From Mya arenaria (Eukaryota; Mollusca; Bivalvia; Myida; Myidae), in the NCBI RefSeq assembly GCF_026914265.1, contig NC_069125.1, positions 1,611,556 to 1,675,555 on the forward strand: DNA of 64,000 nt. Direction: 5' to 3'. The notes below the pieces were generated by a model. That model saw nothing but the letters and a program-made list of their open reading frames with translations, was not told the DNA's origin and made no database searches. Positions 1-12,996 of the stretch are shown here, one piece after another. Each line of letters begins with the position of its first letter. Within the stretch, counting starts at the first letter, position 1. A program made the translations under genes and the position numbers.

Positions 1-905
1 TGGGGCCAGAGCAGTTTTTCTACGAACATCATTTGTGTGATACTCGATGTGGCCAATCAATTATTCTAACAAAACTTCTTCATTAGGCGTGCATGTTTTT
101 AAAATGTCAGCAACTGATGAAGGAAACGAAGCCATATGCTCCTTTGTCTGAAATCATTTAAGGAGTATACTGATCATTGTGCAGTGTGCTCTTATTATGT
201 GCTTCATATACACACGTGAAAATCTCGCTATATCGATATCATTTCAATATGCATATTATAAATGCATAGATTTACACTTGTATATTTAATAAAGAAACTA
301 CTAGTATTTTTCCGCAAAATCAAACCTTAGTTCGTATACGGTTTGCTTTATATTTCAAATATAAATACCTTTTGTTTTTATTCCAACTTCATGCGATTTT
401 CCTTTATTTTTTATTTTTACACTGACCTGTATCCCTCAATTGCCTGGCATGGCATTTTATTTATATTGTGTTTATGTTTACTAATATATTGCTATCACAC
501 TTATGTTCTTTAAAATGTTATATGGACGTATAAGTACCACAAGTTCTACCTGGAATGTTCTTTTATACTTAAATGCATAGCTAAAATGCGTGGAATGGAA
601 AACATTTTGACGAGAACTGACACACGTCCTGTTTCTATATATAGAAATATATGTTTTAAAATATGACACCAAAAACCAAAGGAAGGACGTGATTACACTC
701 CCTCATATATATAGAACAGGCAATTGTGTCAATCACTTCAGTTATGTATATAGTTATGTTAAATATGTGCCTATATTTAGATGATGTCAAGCATATTTTA
801 GACTAGAAATTCCTTTCTTAATAGTATGTTCATTTATAACATGTAGCATTGTTTTCACTTAGGAACAGTGATTTAAGAATTAAGTAGCATATTGCATGAG
901 TCAGT
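1..905. other. Non-coding AT-rich stretch
   Basis: I see no supported gene here. Short open frames on the minus strand translate to low-complexity AT-rich sequence without family features. The stretch ends at a G/C homopolymer pair near 918-952. Confidence 0.5.
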
Positions 906-2925
906 GTTCTTAGGCGGATCCAGGGGGGGGGGGGTCCCGGCGCCCCCCCCCCTAAAATTTTCCAAGTATATGTATAAATTATTGATATCGTTCGAATAAT
1001 CAAGGTTGGATTTTTCATGATTATGTTATCTATACAAATAACTATGTACTTGATTTGGATCCAAGCTTTTAACACTCAAACTACATGAAAATTTAAAAAA
1101 AGGAAACATGTATTTTGAGCAGGGGACACTTTTCGATGTAGACTACGGGAAACAGTTGGGAATTGGAACTGATTCGACTGCTATTTTCAAAGGATGTGCT
1201 CGAAGAGATTCTTAGTATGCTGTTAGATTTAAAGCCTGAACACGGTAATGTCGTTTTTTTTGTGCTCGATTCAGATCCGATTCCGGTTTCCATAGCTTCC
1301 AAACTGTAATGGTTTAACCCTCATCCTGCCTTCAAAGAAATAGTCCGCTGAATTATCATGTGTTTGGTCATTAAAACTTGTTTGGTCCGTCTGAAAACTG
1401 GTAAAACAGTTGACTGAGTGTAAAACAGCTTGGATCCAGATCAGACGCCGAGTTAGTTCGTCCAAGCTGGTTAACTTTAAAATTACTATGGTCGCGATCG
1501 GTATGATAAGGGTCAACACTGTTTATAGCGGTAAGGGACAATTTACGAGAGGCAAATTCATTTAAACTCATAAAAAAAAACAATTTCCCACTATGGCGTC
1601 AATTTCTATCTGCTCGAGATGCTAATACATGCGTATCTATGAAGTAAATGGGTAATTTCGATAAAGTTTTGTTTGTAACCCTAAGCATGCCGATAGTGAC
1701 CGTAGTGATGTCGTCAACCAGATTGGATCCGGATCCAAACCGTTTAGCAATCCAGTAACATTTTCACCAAATCCGATAATATGAAACAAGATTAACTTAA
1801 GAGATCAAATACACGAGAATTCAGCGGACTACTTGCTTAACGCAGACACTTTCACTCGGTGTCACTGAACAAACATTAAAGTGTAAACTATGGAACGCCG
1901 GGGCGCAATGCTTCTTGCGAAATGCGAAATTCTTCATGCTTTTTGCATAATGCTTAATGTTTTTTTGCAAAACGCTTAATGCTTTATGCGAAATGCTTTT
2001 TGCGAATTGCTTAATGCGAAATTCTTTTTGCGAAATGCGAAAAGCTTCGATTCAATATTTTTTACCGTTGTTAGCATAAATTGAGCAGAATCATTTTGTA
2101 TGAAATGAAAAAAGGAACACATTAATTTGAAAAATACTTTTATCTGCATGTAATAGAGGTGAAAAATAATACGTTTGTTGTGTCTATTCATTAGAATAAC
2201 ATATTGTGTCTATTCATTAGAATAACATATATAAACACACCAATACAATATAATATTCAGAAACGGTAAAGTAAAGAGGTGTCCTAGAGAAAATATGCCA
2301 GAAAGTCAGTTAGATTGCGAATAGCAAGATGTGCAACTCTGTATATTGCTGTTAACTCGTTAAATTAGAAAGAGTATCGTTTCTTCCACCGTATAATAAT
2401 ATTTCTGTAGCAGTATCAGTAGCCTATGTCTTACATCCCCTTCACTGCCGGGAGCAGTTCGGAACGTGCACAATATTTCGTCCGATTCAATTTGATTGTG
2501 TTATGCCATATGCGAAATGCTTTTTGGGAAATGATTTTTGTGCAAAATGCGAGATGCTGAATGCTTTTAAAATGCTTCATGCGAAATGCGAGATGCGAAG
2601 GAAATCCGTTATTCAGGAGGTGTTACTATATTTAGATTTCACATAGCACGAGCTTCCGTAATTCCGTACCCGGCCATTCGATTGGTCGAAAATGAAACTA
2701 TTGTTCTATATATAGCATTTGCATAACGCATTTCGCAAGAAGCATTGAGCCTCGGCGTTCCATAGTAAACACATGCAATAGTTTAAGAGCTTGAGGCCGT
2801 CGCGAAGGCCTCCGACCCCCTGAATTACCATGAAAACACATGGGGGACTTAGCGGCCAACAGAAGTCAATTTCAGAAGTTACGCCCCCCCCCCCCCTAAC
2901 TGAGAAACCTGGATCCGCCAGTGGT
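906..2925. repeat. Possible outer element bounded by GGCGGATCCAGG ends
   Basis: GGCGGATCCAGG followed by a long G run occurs at about 913. Its reverse complement, a C run followed by CCTGGATCCGCCAGTGG, occurs at 2884-2921. The two ends face each other, so the interval may be an inverted-repeat element of about 2 kb into which the 1889-2764 element later inserted. The ends are short and homopolymer-rich, so the bounds are approximate. No transposase ORF is seen inside. Confidence 0.35.
1889..2764. mobile_element. Inverted-repeat element (876 bp) with 6-bp target duplication
   Basis: The left end TATGGAACGCCG and the right end CGGCGTTCCATA form inverted repeats of about 38 bp with two mismatches. 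The hexamer GTAAAC lies immediately outside both ends (1883-1888 and 2765-2770), as expected of a target-site duplication. Both subterminal regions are crowded with short direct and inverted copies of GCGAAATGC and GCTTAATGC. No coding capacity is seen, so the element is probably non-autonomous. The superfamily is not assigned. Confidence 0.75.
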
Positions 2926-3030
2926 GTTCTATATATAAATGAAAGTTAATTATATTGATTTTAATTTATGAGTTAGTTAATAGTTTTTATTAGTTTATTC
3001 ACTTTTGCTTGAATTTGAAACCAATAATAT

Positions 3031-3801
3031 CAGTGGCGTAGCTACATATAGGCCATGTAGGCCTACAAAAATGACAAAATCTAATGGCGTTTTTGTTGGT
3101 TATAAACTGGTTTCGGTTTTATATCGGTTTCACGAACTGTGTATTTGTTGTAACAGTTTCAAATAAACCCAAAACCAGTTTCAATCGTTTTCTAACGAAA
3201 ACCGAATAGTTTTTGAAACTATCGAAACCCCTACCGGAGGCGGTTTCATCGGTTCGTTCCATCCGAAAACTAGTTTACTTCGAAAACAACATGGCGGATA
3301 GTGATTAACTTCGTTTGTTGAAACTCAATCTTTTTTATAACAATGCCTTACAATGGGCAAATGAGCTAAATGAAAAGGGTTACATTAGTAATTGTGTAGC
3401 TCAGTAGCTACAGAATCTCCGCCATATTGTTGAAAATGTACACAAAACCATGCATTTATACTTGAAGCAAAACTATCAAAACCGGTTTCGTAACTGCTGA
3501 AACCTTTGAAACAAAAACCGAAACTGGTTTGGTATCAACAAAAACGCCCTGTATAACCCATAAATGCAATAAGAACTAATAGCTTCTTAAACACTTAAAG
3601 GCTTTTAACAACACAAAGGTCTGTATTATTATAATCAAAGCAAGTTTGGTGTTTATTTAAACAACATGCAGGGTGTATTGCTTGATTTTTTTTGTATTCA
3701 TTGCAAGTATAATTAAGTGTGTGTAATGTGCATATAAAAAGCCCCAAACTCACATAAAATCATCGGGCCCTCAAGTTTTTCAGACCCTAGCTACGCCCCT
3801 G
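3031..3801. mobile_element. hAT-like non-autonomous element, CAGTGGCGTAGCTA ends
   Basis: The interval opens with CAGTGGCGTAGCTA and closes with TAGCTACGCCCCTG, an inverted pair resembling common hAT-type termini. AATAT lies directly outside both ends, which could be part of a degraded target duplication (hAT normally gives 8 bp). A second inverted-repeat element (3086-3548) sits inside. No transposase is seen. Confidence 0.6.
3086..3548. mobile_element. Nested inverted-repeat element, GGCGTTTTTGTTG ends
   Basis: GGCGTTTTTGTTGGTT...AAACTGGTTTCGG at the left is matched in inverted orientation at 3512-3548. The interior repeats GGTTTCG-like words in both orientations. It lies wholly inside the 3031-3801 element, so it is younger. 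Non-coding. Confidence 0.6.
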
Positions 3802-5710
3802 AATATACATGTAGCATTTGAATAGTAATTGGTGAGAAAGGTTTAGAAATATGTATATCTAAATTATTATTTATTCGTGTTCAAGTTTTAGTTGTGTTTT
3901 CTTTCTTTCTTTCTCTTCCATTCGTTTGCAAACATCTCGGTATTATATATCCAAGCATTCGGATCAAAACACAGGAAGGAAATATTTCCCGGAGGTCAGT
4001 CAAGGTATATACAGAAGGAGTTTAAGCAGGTTTTGTTCAGGATGAGCGCCAGTTGCACTGATGTGAAAACAAACCACGGAGGAAATACGAATTCCAGACA
4101 GCTCACCATTGACGTAGACTGGCTGGCAAAAACGTTTGTTGTAGTAAATTAGTTGCAATAGTTGGCGGTAAATACATACCTTATTGTGCCCTACTGTAAG
4201 AATTATTGTTGTTTTTACGATATTTGTTTCTGCAAAACACATCAGATGCCAGCTTGTTTTTGTTGTTCTTGTTTTCAGAAGCTTTTTTCAAGACATTCCA
4301 TAAAAGTCACCGTCTTCACGTATCATAAAGGTGTAAAGAAAAACATAATTCGGTTTTATTACATGATTCGTTATATACATACAATTCTGTCCACTTTGCT
4401 GTTTTACATGAAAGCTATCAGTTTGTCTTGAAATGAACAGTATGAACTGTTTCCCTCTCTAGCCATCACGTCATTGGAATTTCCAAATTTTATTTTTTAA
4501 CGGTAACGTTTTTTTAACATCTTTTTACACTTTGATCAGGTATTAAAACAGTTATTTCCTTTTTTGATAAGATAAACTATTGATCAAGACATGAAAGTTC
4601 ATGTTCATGTTTATTTGGGTAAAAATCAAAGCTGTTGTCCCTAGATGTCGGGAATGACATTTTGAACTGTTTGTCCACAGCCTGTTGGCCTCGGGCAACA
4701 GTTCAGATGTCATCCCATCCACTTCGGATAAACAAACTTGACTGTTACCCAAAGGACTATGAACTAATTGTATAATGTTGATGTAAGTCAAACTGGGAAC
4801 TGTTGTTTTCGATAGAGATCACTGAAATAATGAGGATACTAACTCATTGCCAACTGCAGTCCCACTACAAACAGAACTCTTGTAAATAACGTGCCAAACC
4901 GCAAATAGCTTCCTACATATCATAAAACATGAATTTCATTTTCGTTGCACAATGTTAACAATGCTTGGAGCCGTGTAATACCAATCCAATGACTGTAACA
5001 AGGCCAGGAATCATTCAAAGTAATTACAAACTACATGCAAAAACCGACATCTTACACATTCCGTTGAATGACTGGAAAGGTTTGGACGATTGCTAAGCCG
5101 TGAATTTTTCTGGATTGTTTTTTTTAAAGATTTCTCCTCTGATATGTTGTTTTTCTCGGTTCAATGACAGTATACTCGTGGGCAGGTTTCAACACCTACC
5201 CATTGTTGTTTATGACTTCCATGGTATGTTTGTAAACGAATGCCTCCGGGTATATGAATCCGGACAATTATAGGAAAAAACAAAACTCTTCTTTCTAGGT
5301 TACATTGGATAAAGTAATCCGAATCACTGAATATGTATTCTTGAAAGTATAATGCTAACACTAAACTTAACCTTCTGTAAGATAAAAATGATCAGGGGGG
5401 ATTATATCCGCCTTGAAAAAATGATGGGGTGATTATGTCCACCTATCACCTATACAGAAATGAGCGGGGGGTATTTTGTCCGGGGGGGGGGTCCGGCTCC
5501 CCTCCCCTCCGGTGTCTGTTATCATGATTTATGACCATTGAACTCAGATTAATACATGCATATTGATCTGTCAACGCATATCCAGTGCAGTCCCTTTTCT
5601 TTGAACACAACCATAATTGGAAATTAGTCAATGATCAATTTGGTACCTGCTGTGACACCAGTGAAATAAAAAGAGGACGCATAGCTGAGGATTAACAAAC
5701 CAGGCATTCA
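3802..5710. other. Intergenic stretch without a supported gene
   Basis: Short ORFs of 60 to 90 codons occur on both strands but none shows a domain or convincing exon boundaries. A weak inverted pair around GATGACATCTGAACTGTTGCC-like words occurs at 4640-4720. G-rich low-complexity DNA occurs at 5392-5510. Confidence 0.4.
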
Positions 5711-6049
5711 TTAAAGCTGCACTCTCAAAGATTCATGGTTTTGACAAAATTTTCTGTTTTGGAATAAGTCAATTTTTGCGTAAATATCTGATTACCAGTG
5801 ATATAAGACTGCTGACAAAAGAGCAGATCGCGGCTTTCATATTTAGGTTTGAAAATTTATGTTTTACGGCTAAAAGCGTTATTAACGCTTTAAGAAATTT
5901 TTTTGGCAGTTTACTAAACAATTGAGATATATTATATTGTGAGTTATCTTATATAGCTGAATTGAAGGCACTGATGCCAAAATGAGCTGATTCTGAGACA
6001 AACAAAATCAAGGTCAAAGCTGTCAATCATGTGAGATTGTTGCTTTAAA
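5711..6049. repeat. Family C inverted-repeat element, copy 1
   Basis: It starts TTAAAGCTGCACTCTCA and ends in the inverted form GAGATTGTTGCTTTAAA. The interior carries the family landmarks: ACCAGTGATATAAGACTGCTGACAA, AGCAGATCGC, and a central inverted AAAGCGTTATTAACGCTTTAAG. At least eight copies lie in this window, so this is an abundant MITE-like family in the host genome. Non-coding. Confidence 0.75.
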
Positions 6050-6060
6050 GTAGGTCTTAA

Positions 6061-6361
6061 CCACTGGCACCTGATTTTCAAACTCAAACATTTTTTTAAA
6101 AAATCAAAAAAAATCTTATAATTCCTCACTAAAAATTATAATACCGAATATGTGAAAAAATATTGAAAACTATTTTTTTTTAAATATGCACTTTGTACTG
6201 TATATTATACTATGTATGTTATACAGTACAAAGTGCATATTTAAAAAAATATTTTTCAATATTTTTTCACATATTCGGTATTATAATTTTTAGTGAGGAA
6301 TTATAAGATTTTTTTTGATTTTTTAAAAAAATGTTTGAGTTTGAACATCCGGTGCCAGTGG
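6061..6361. repeat. Near-perfect 301-bp palindrome (hairpin MITE)
   Basis: The stretch opens CCACTGGCAC and closes GTGCCAGTGG. Arms of about 140 bp are almost identical in inverted orientation around a small centre near 6205-6222. TTAA precedes the left arm and TTTTAA follows the right one, suggesting a TTAA target. It lies 11 bp beyond a family C copy. A hairpin this long could fold in single-stranded DNA or RNA. Confidence 0.8.
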
Positions 6362-9300
6362 TTTTAACGCCGGTTCTAGGAAGCATAGGCAATGCTGTAC
6401 GTTTCCCTACATGTCATGAACAATTTATATCAAACCGAGATGCCTGTTTTCACAACTGGTATGATGTCGTTTGAGCACCATGAGCACCAGAAGATCTCTC
6501 TTCAGTTTTATGTTCAAAGGAATTGCGAAACCACTTTTTGATAGTATTGTAAAGTTACTTCGTTACCCGATACTTAAAACACTTCAATAATAAGTACAAT
6601 CTGTGCTTACCGGCATGATAACGTATTGGATCCATATGATATCTAATTGTCTTAATCGACATGTATACAGTAATTACATAAGAAGGAATTGCCTTCGCCA
6701 CAGGTAAAAGTACACACACATGTAAACATGAATACATTTTCCAGTCATAATCACATTACATTACATATTGGCCTAATTCTCATATAAGTATGACTAAACT
6801 CTATTTTATCATTTAAACGCGTTATAGTTATTTCAAAATGTTCAGAGATATGTTCATGATATTTAAGGGCCTCGCTCGTCTTTTTGGACCGAACATATGT
6901 TTCCCGGTTACGCATCTGGAAACACTTATTTGATCATTTTCCATGATATCGGATTTGCAGAAAAAATATAATGATTGTAAAAAATAATATCTGGCTTTAG
7001 TGGGGGCGGTGGAGGGGAGGATGGGCGAGCGCCGAAACCGGTTTAGTCAGGAAAAAATAGAAAAACCGACGCCTTCACTACTAGGCCACTAGGACTTCTG
7101 CAAAATCATGGATATTTTGACATGTAACTATACATTGATAACATCAACCAATCACGCAACAAAATACTTTATTGAAGTGATGAAAGACGATATTTGAGCA
7201 AATATTAACATTTGCTGAAGAGTTCAAGCTTTTGTTATCTTAGTTTTAACATTGCTAATGATTTGCCACACTATTTTGTCATATATAAAAGTGCATTTTA
7301 CAAAGAACATGAGCAAGTCCCTTTAATAACATAATAAAGACAGAACTATGGTAAGTTAAGTTTCGACAGGTTATGATGAAATAAATTGTGAAGGTTAAAA
7401 AAGTATTCAACATAAAACATTGGTGGGATGATAAGCGTGGTACAAAAATACATTAGCACACAATGAAAAAGAATAACAAAGTTGAAATTCCATCACCTAC
7501 CCCTAGCTTTTCTAGGATGATTTCAGACAGATTGATCTCACAAGTGATGCATTGAAAGCTGATTAGAACCCACCATCTCTGCGTCTCAGCCCACGACAGG
7601 TGGTACACTTTAATTTGGGGGAATTTTCAGAATCAAAATATTTGCACTGAGTTGCTTCCATCGACAGATTGAGATTGATTTTATCTGCCTCTTTAGGGGG
7701 ACTTTATGTATCCAGAAAATATGCTTAACAAACTGAGTTACTTTATTGCTGCGTTCTAGCGGAGTTGAAAAAAACTGGTTCATTTACACCAGCAAGATTA
7801 GAATGTAATGTTTGGTAATGTAAAGAACAATATGAAATTGGTCCCATCAAGTCGGACGTTTTCAAAAGTCGGGCTTTTAGACTGTAACATACGTACATAT
7901 ACATAAAACCCAAGATCGGAAAGTTGGACATAGATAAAATATTAACATTCTGACAAAGATAATACAGTCGGAAAGGAGGCGGGGCGGGATGGAGGACAGC
8001 AATGCGCGTGAGCTGAACATATGCGTAACTTCCGGTATAACAGTCATGTTGTACTAAACTAATTATGTGATGGTCCACAGAGTTTAGCCCCAATTTTGCC
8101 TTGCCTTGAAAATATTATAAGGCTTAAGTGCTTATTTCTAGTGTATTTAAAATGTCCTCGTCTTTATATGAATATGTGTTTTTGCTGAGGATGTTGCTAG
8201 TATATAATTGTGATATGTTCACAACAGAGTGTGCATGATTGTAAAGGATATTATTTTTAACAGATATAGCAATTTTTACAATCTCAGTTCTTAAAAAGCT
8301 TTTTTTAAAGAAAATTTTGCTTTTCTGAGTCGGAGGCACAAACTGAAACTCATGGCCTAGCTAAATCACAATTACCCCGAGCAGATAACAGTAGATGAGG
8401 GGTTTAGCTAAAGAGGTATGGATGGGTACAGCGCCCTGTCCTTTGTCAGTAGAATCATTTTGCCATCATGTGTACCCTCCTCCTGCCATCATGTGTACCC
8501 TCCTCCTGCCTTCATGGAATAAAATGTTTAAGATAATAACAAATGCTTTAATTTAAACTTAAAATAGTATTACAAATTCATACTTGACATATTGGCAATT
8601 GCAACCTATTAATCTTCAATTAAGCACAAATCCTACTTTTTTTGTGAAAATCATTTAGTTCAAATTCTTCACTGACAGATACAATCTGCACTTTTCTCTC
8701 TTCTTCTCCACATTTTTTTTCTTCAGCACCCTGTCCTTTTAAAAATCTGGCTAAAATCTAAGTAGATGCACTTTTATTTAATAGCGTAATATATTATATA
8801 TTTAGTTCTTGAACCAATTTATTATTCTTTCAATTTGCCATTATCGTATGAAATATGTGTTCTATGTTACATAAAAATAAAGATGAAGATTTCGGAAAGA
8901 GATTACAAATAAGATAGATAAAGAAGTAGCAGCTAATTGATGCAAAGCGATAAGACGAGCAACTGCAGCCTCTGTTAATTTGTTGCCATGATAAAAATAC
9001 TATGATAATGGATAGGTTTCCAGGCGCAAAGAGGAGATTCTTGCATCCCAAACCAAAACACAGCTTGTAGCTTAGTTACTGCGCTGCCAAAATTGCCCAC
9101 TGGGTCCTGATGTTTTTGTTAGTACCAAGTAATTTGGCCAATTAGACGGGAAAATATCGTCCCAGGAACACCCTAAAGTACATATAATCTTTCTTACGTA
9201 AAACCTCCTTCTGGAAAATAGCAAAGTACACTTTATATCTTGTTGTTGTTTTCGAAAACAAATTCCATGAAATGTTATGCATGGATATGTTTCCAGACTT

Positions 9301-9887
9301 ATTCGGTAATTATTGCCAATTAAGTTGATGATCACATTCCTATTTACATAAACCATTATTTCTTTTTTTTCTTCAACGTATTCTGCGTCCTTCCATTTTG
9401 GCATTAATTGAAAATCTTTACGCAGAATGTTTCGTAGTAAAACTTTTTATTGTTGAAAACACTTCATATGATTGTTTGGAGCAATTCACCTGCAGGGTAT
9501 ATCTTCTTCAAAACACAAGGTGCAGCAATCAATCCAGAAACATATTAAAATGCTGATAAACCTTTCCTGGCTGGAATCTGTTTCGAACATTAAGCAACAG
9601 GTATTTTAATTTTCTGCTAATAAATATAGGTGTACTCGGAAATTGATTTATTTTATGGGCCATTCATGTCTTATATTCAACCTATAATAGTGTTCATTAA
9701 GTGCTTGTCAAAATGCGTTATTCTGAAATATTGAAGAATAATTGACTTTATTAACCATAATTATGAGCAAGCATTGTTACTAATATGCTTCTTGCAAGAG
9801 GTTGTCTAGTTTCATTGTCTTGCCTTGTCTTATATTTTGAGTTTTTGCTCTCTCATGCTTTTATCTGAAGACAATTTGTAGGTTAAG
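6362..9887. other. Long intergenic stretch without a supported gene
   Basis: Only short AT-rich ORFs are present; the longest (minus, 7743-8093 and 9072-9404) show no recognisable domain. A 29-bp direct duplication containing CATGTGTACCCTCCTCCTGC lies at about 8462-8515. No RNA gene is seen. Confidence 0.4.
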
Positions 9888-10043
9888 AATGTGTGTATAC
9901 CACGTGATAAATTGCATCATAAATGCTTCGTCTGAAGACAATATTTCGCTTCGAATAGAGACTTTAAAGCCTTAATTCGAAGCAATATGTTGCCGTTGAC
10001 GTAACATTTATGACGTAATTTATCACGTGGTATACACACACTG
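9888..10043. repeat. Family E inverted-repeat element, short copy
   Basis: GTGTGTATACCACGTGATAA at the left end is matched by TTATCACGTGGTATACACAC at the right end. Internal words (GACGTAACATTTATGACGTAA, ATTCGAAGCAA) recur in the copies at 14.9, 21.2-21.9 and 37.0-37.5 kb. Non-coding. Confidence 0.7.
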
Positions 10044-10160
10044 ATTATTAATACAATATGCAAATTACAGGGACATGTCCATACAGCAACCACAAATTCA
10101 ACGATAAGTTTCGAGGCTTACCATAACTTCGAAAAAACATAAACATTAATTATCTTTTTT

Positions 10161-10653
10161 AAAGGGACTAGACACCAGATGATACAATGGCAAGAAAAAA
10201 AGAAAATTGTCAAAAACTTACATAAAAGTGGTATCGCTGTCTACAACGCGATGGATCTTACCTACTGATGCATCACATCGCTTACGACACATGCATCTTT
10301 CGCAGTTTTTGAGGATTTTACCAAATCGAAATTAACTGGGGTTGCCTACCACGTTAATCCATGTAAGTTCAAAAATAACATTGGTATATTTATATGTACT
10401 CATCAACACATTCGATGCACTCGGAAACAATTTAGCGCTATTTTCGAACGGGGAAACACAGATGAGACAGCATCATGATTGTTGCGTGTATTCATTTAAT
10501 CATGTAAAATGATGTATTGTCTGCCTCCTACTAGCTCGCATCTGGGAGTAAGATTACAATTATTGGCCCCAGCTCCAATTGACAAGTCTAGGCTTGTTTT
10601 GAGGAAAGGCTGTATTTGCCGATGTTTTTTGCATCTGGTGTCTAGTCCCTTTA
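10161..10653. repeat. Family G inverted-repeat element, copy 1
   Basis: The left end AAAGGGACTAGACACCAGAT and the right end ATCTGGTGTCTAGTCCCTTT are a perfect inverted pair. A second copy lies at 18221-19150 in a tetraspanin intron. Internal conserved words include TTACGACACATGCATCTTTCG. Non-coding MITE-like element. Confidence 0.8.
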
Positions 10654-11654
10654 ACAAGTATTTGGAGTTACCACCTTAAAACGGTTACTGAAACAGAGAC
10701 CGTTCAATAAAGATCTTTGTCGATTTCGGTCGTAAATTGAAATCATCGAAGTGTCATAGTTTCGGTATTGTTTTCTCTACATATTTGAGTTGACAGAACT
10801 TAAACCAAAATTAAAAATAAATATGATGAGGAAATCAACAACAACAACAATAGGTTGCCTTTTTTAACGTGAATACAGATTTAAGATTATGTCACGACTT
10901 AGATCTCTTAATGAACGGGTCCTTTGAGTTTACCGAAGGTTTAAACTACTTAAGGTTATAAGTCAATAGATGTGCCGCTTGTTCAGAAATTTGGGAAAGT
11001 TAACAATGTGATTTACGAGAAAGTTGTTAACTTTTGAAATTGAATAATTTGATGATGTGGCCATTTATTAAAACAGGTACAGCTGAAATAGCTGTCTCAA
11101 GCCTAGAAATACTGCAGTTCAAACGTGCACCCTTTAAACGTCCACAGCAGAAACCATTTTAAAGTTCACCACGATGACGTTAACAACTATCGGCACAATT
11201 TTGGGTATTCTGGATTTTACATAGGTTTGTAGAGCTCTGTCAACACATGTAAGCTTGAAGTACGATGATGAATAGCATCAGCCGCTTCAATTTGTTACTG
11301 GGATAGGCATTTGTCTGTCGGCTACACCCGTATTGCATTTGATCTGTGAATACATTTTCTATACTGGTTATTCACCATACATTATTAACCATTTCATTCA
11401 AAATATAAAGTTTCTGTCCGAATGTCTTTCTCAAGTGTTTATGATTTCGAATAATTAGATTTGTGGGCAAAGTTGCTGTGTCAGTTTGATGAAAGTAGAG
11501 ATGTATACATCTCATATGAAGCAATCAAAAAGTCATATTTAGAAGATGTTATCATATGTTTGATATTGCAAAAAAAAACAACAACATCGCTTTAATAGTA
11601 TATACATAGCGGCTGTTTCATGAGATGTTTTCGATGACCCAGTGATCGGTACTA
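10654..11654. other. Intergenic, nothing recognised
   Basis: AT-rich, no ORF of note, no repeat family recognised by internal comparison. Confidence 0.4.
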
Positions 11655-12012
11655 CTTTACTGCACTCTCACAGGTATACCATTTTTATAACTTTTTAATC
11701 TTTTGTCTTGGAAAGAGCAAATTTTTGCGTAAACATCTGCAAACCAGTGATAAAAGATTGCCGACAAAAAATCAGATCGTAGATTTTCATATTATTTCCG
11801 TTCGAAAATTAATGTTTTATGGCTTAAACGGTTTAGGAAAAATGCATAAAACATCATTTTTTGAACTTAAATATAAAAATCTGCGATCTTATTTTTGTCA
11901 GCAGTCTTATATAACTGGTTTCATTGGATTTTTGCAAACATTGGCTCGTTCCAAGACAAAAAATAAAAAAAAGTTGTCAAAACCTTCAATCTGTGAGAAT
12001 GCAGCTTTAAAG
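11655..12012. repeat. Family C inverted-repeat element, copy 2
   Basis: TTACTGCACTCTCACAGG at the left end faces CTGTGAGAATGCAGCTTTAAA at the right end. The two halves are inverted versions of each other (GTCTTGGAAAGAGCAAATTTTTGCG against the facing GGCTCGTTCCAAGACA). It gives rise to a spurious 109-codon ORF. Confidence 0.75.
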
Positions 12013-12487
12013 GCAGCCAACTTGTTTCAGATTTTTATAAAAATAGATAAATGAAGATACTTATTAAGTGACAGAAATGTAGGAAGTATCACAAACATCA
12101 ACTTCAAATTCAGGCAAACTCCACCCATAAACAAGTAAGGAAAGTACTATTATCAATATCTGGCTAAGATTGAAATGATTGTTCGATATATTTGGTACTA
12201 ATGCATACAGATCGTAGTATTTTCATTCTAAGAAAAGAAACTTTCTTCTAAACTATTCTAAACTTCAAAATGTCTTTCATCTTTGCCACTTTGTTATTCA
12301 ACTTTCTTTGAGCTTGAACACTGATTATTTTATCAGAAGTTCATTTCAAGAAGCGAACACAAAATCTGACACAGGTATCAATGATAAAACCTATTACTTT
12401 ATGATTGCCTATGTGTAATATCATTGGGTGAAAATGTAGATTGTATTGGAAGTCAATGTTTCTAAATAATGTCAACAGTCAACTTAC
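12013..12487 (-). other. Downstream of the 12.5-13.0 kb exon; intron of that gene
   Basis: The exon at 12488-12996 ends in a consensus GTAAGT donor, so this AT-rich stretch should be intron on the minus strand. No following exon was identified within the window. Confidence 0.4.
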
Positions 12488-12996
12488 TTTAATTTGTAAA
12501 AGCATACGTTTAATCCTTTCAAGTGTGATTTCGATTTTGCTCCTCTCGAACTTTCATGTTTGTCTTTCTCCGCGTGTTCCAAGTCACTGTCACTATCCGA
12601 GTCATCCACGTAACCCGTGTCACCATTCGCCGCTTTAGCAGAGTCTTTATGGGAATCACGTCTGACTTGAGGTCGCTCACAGTCTTTGTTAGCCTTATCT
12701 GGAACATTAGTATTACTATTCATGTGAGCAGGTTTGGCATCGGAGATATCAGTAGAGTCTTTAGTGTGTTCTATTCTGTTACCACTGGAGTGTTCCTTGT
12801 ACGATGTGTCACTATGATTTCCATTGACACCAGAGGGTGGAATAGTTGCTGCTACGCTTGCACTTGTGGTACTAACACTAGCAGATGATTTGACACTGGG
12901 AACGGAGCCATTCGCTGACACTTCTTTCTTCTTAACAATACTTCCGATTCTGCTAACCGTTTTTGACAAACTCCACTGGGCAATACTGCTATTCAT
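12488..12996 (-). CDS. 5' coding exon of an unrecognised Ser/Asp-rich protein (partial)
   Basis: Function is not recognised. The minus-strand exon encodes about 169 residues from ATG at 12996, which has a good start context (ACC before ATG), and ends at 12488 in AA|GTAAGT, a consensus donor in phase 2. The protein begins MNSSIAQWSLSKTVSRIGS, followed by a hydrophilic low-complexity stretch rich in Ser, Asn, Asp, Lys and His, with an acidic run (DDSDSDSDLEH) and Lys/Glu-rich tail. No signal peptide, membrane segment or domain is visible, and it is probably an intracellular, largely disordered N-terminus. The exon is GC-richer than its surroundings, which supports coding. It lies about 0.55 kb downstream of the tetraspanin poly(A) signal in the same orientation. 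Downstream exons should lie below 12488 but none could be supported. Confidence 0.6.

Noticed and set aside
3892..4152. 86-codon plus frame as a small gene
   Set aside because: Slightly GC-richer than its flank but no domain, no splice or promoter support.
9072..9404. 110-codon minus frame as a possible exon of the 12.5-kb gene
   Set aside because: Composition is like the AT-rich flank and no splice sites with matching phase (2) were convincing.
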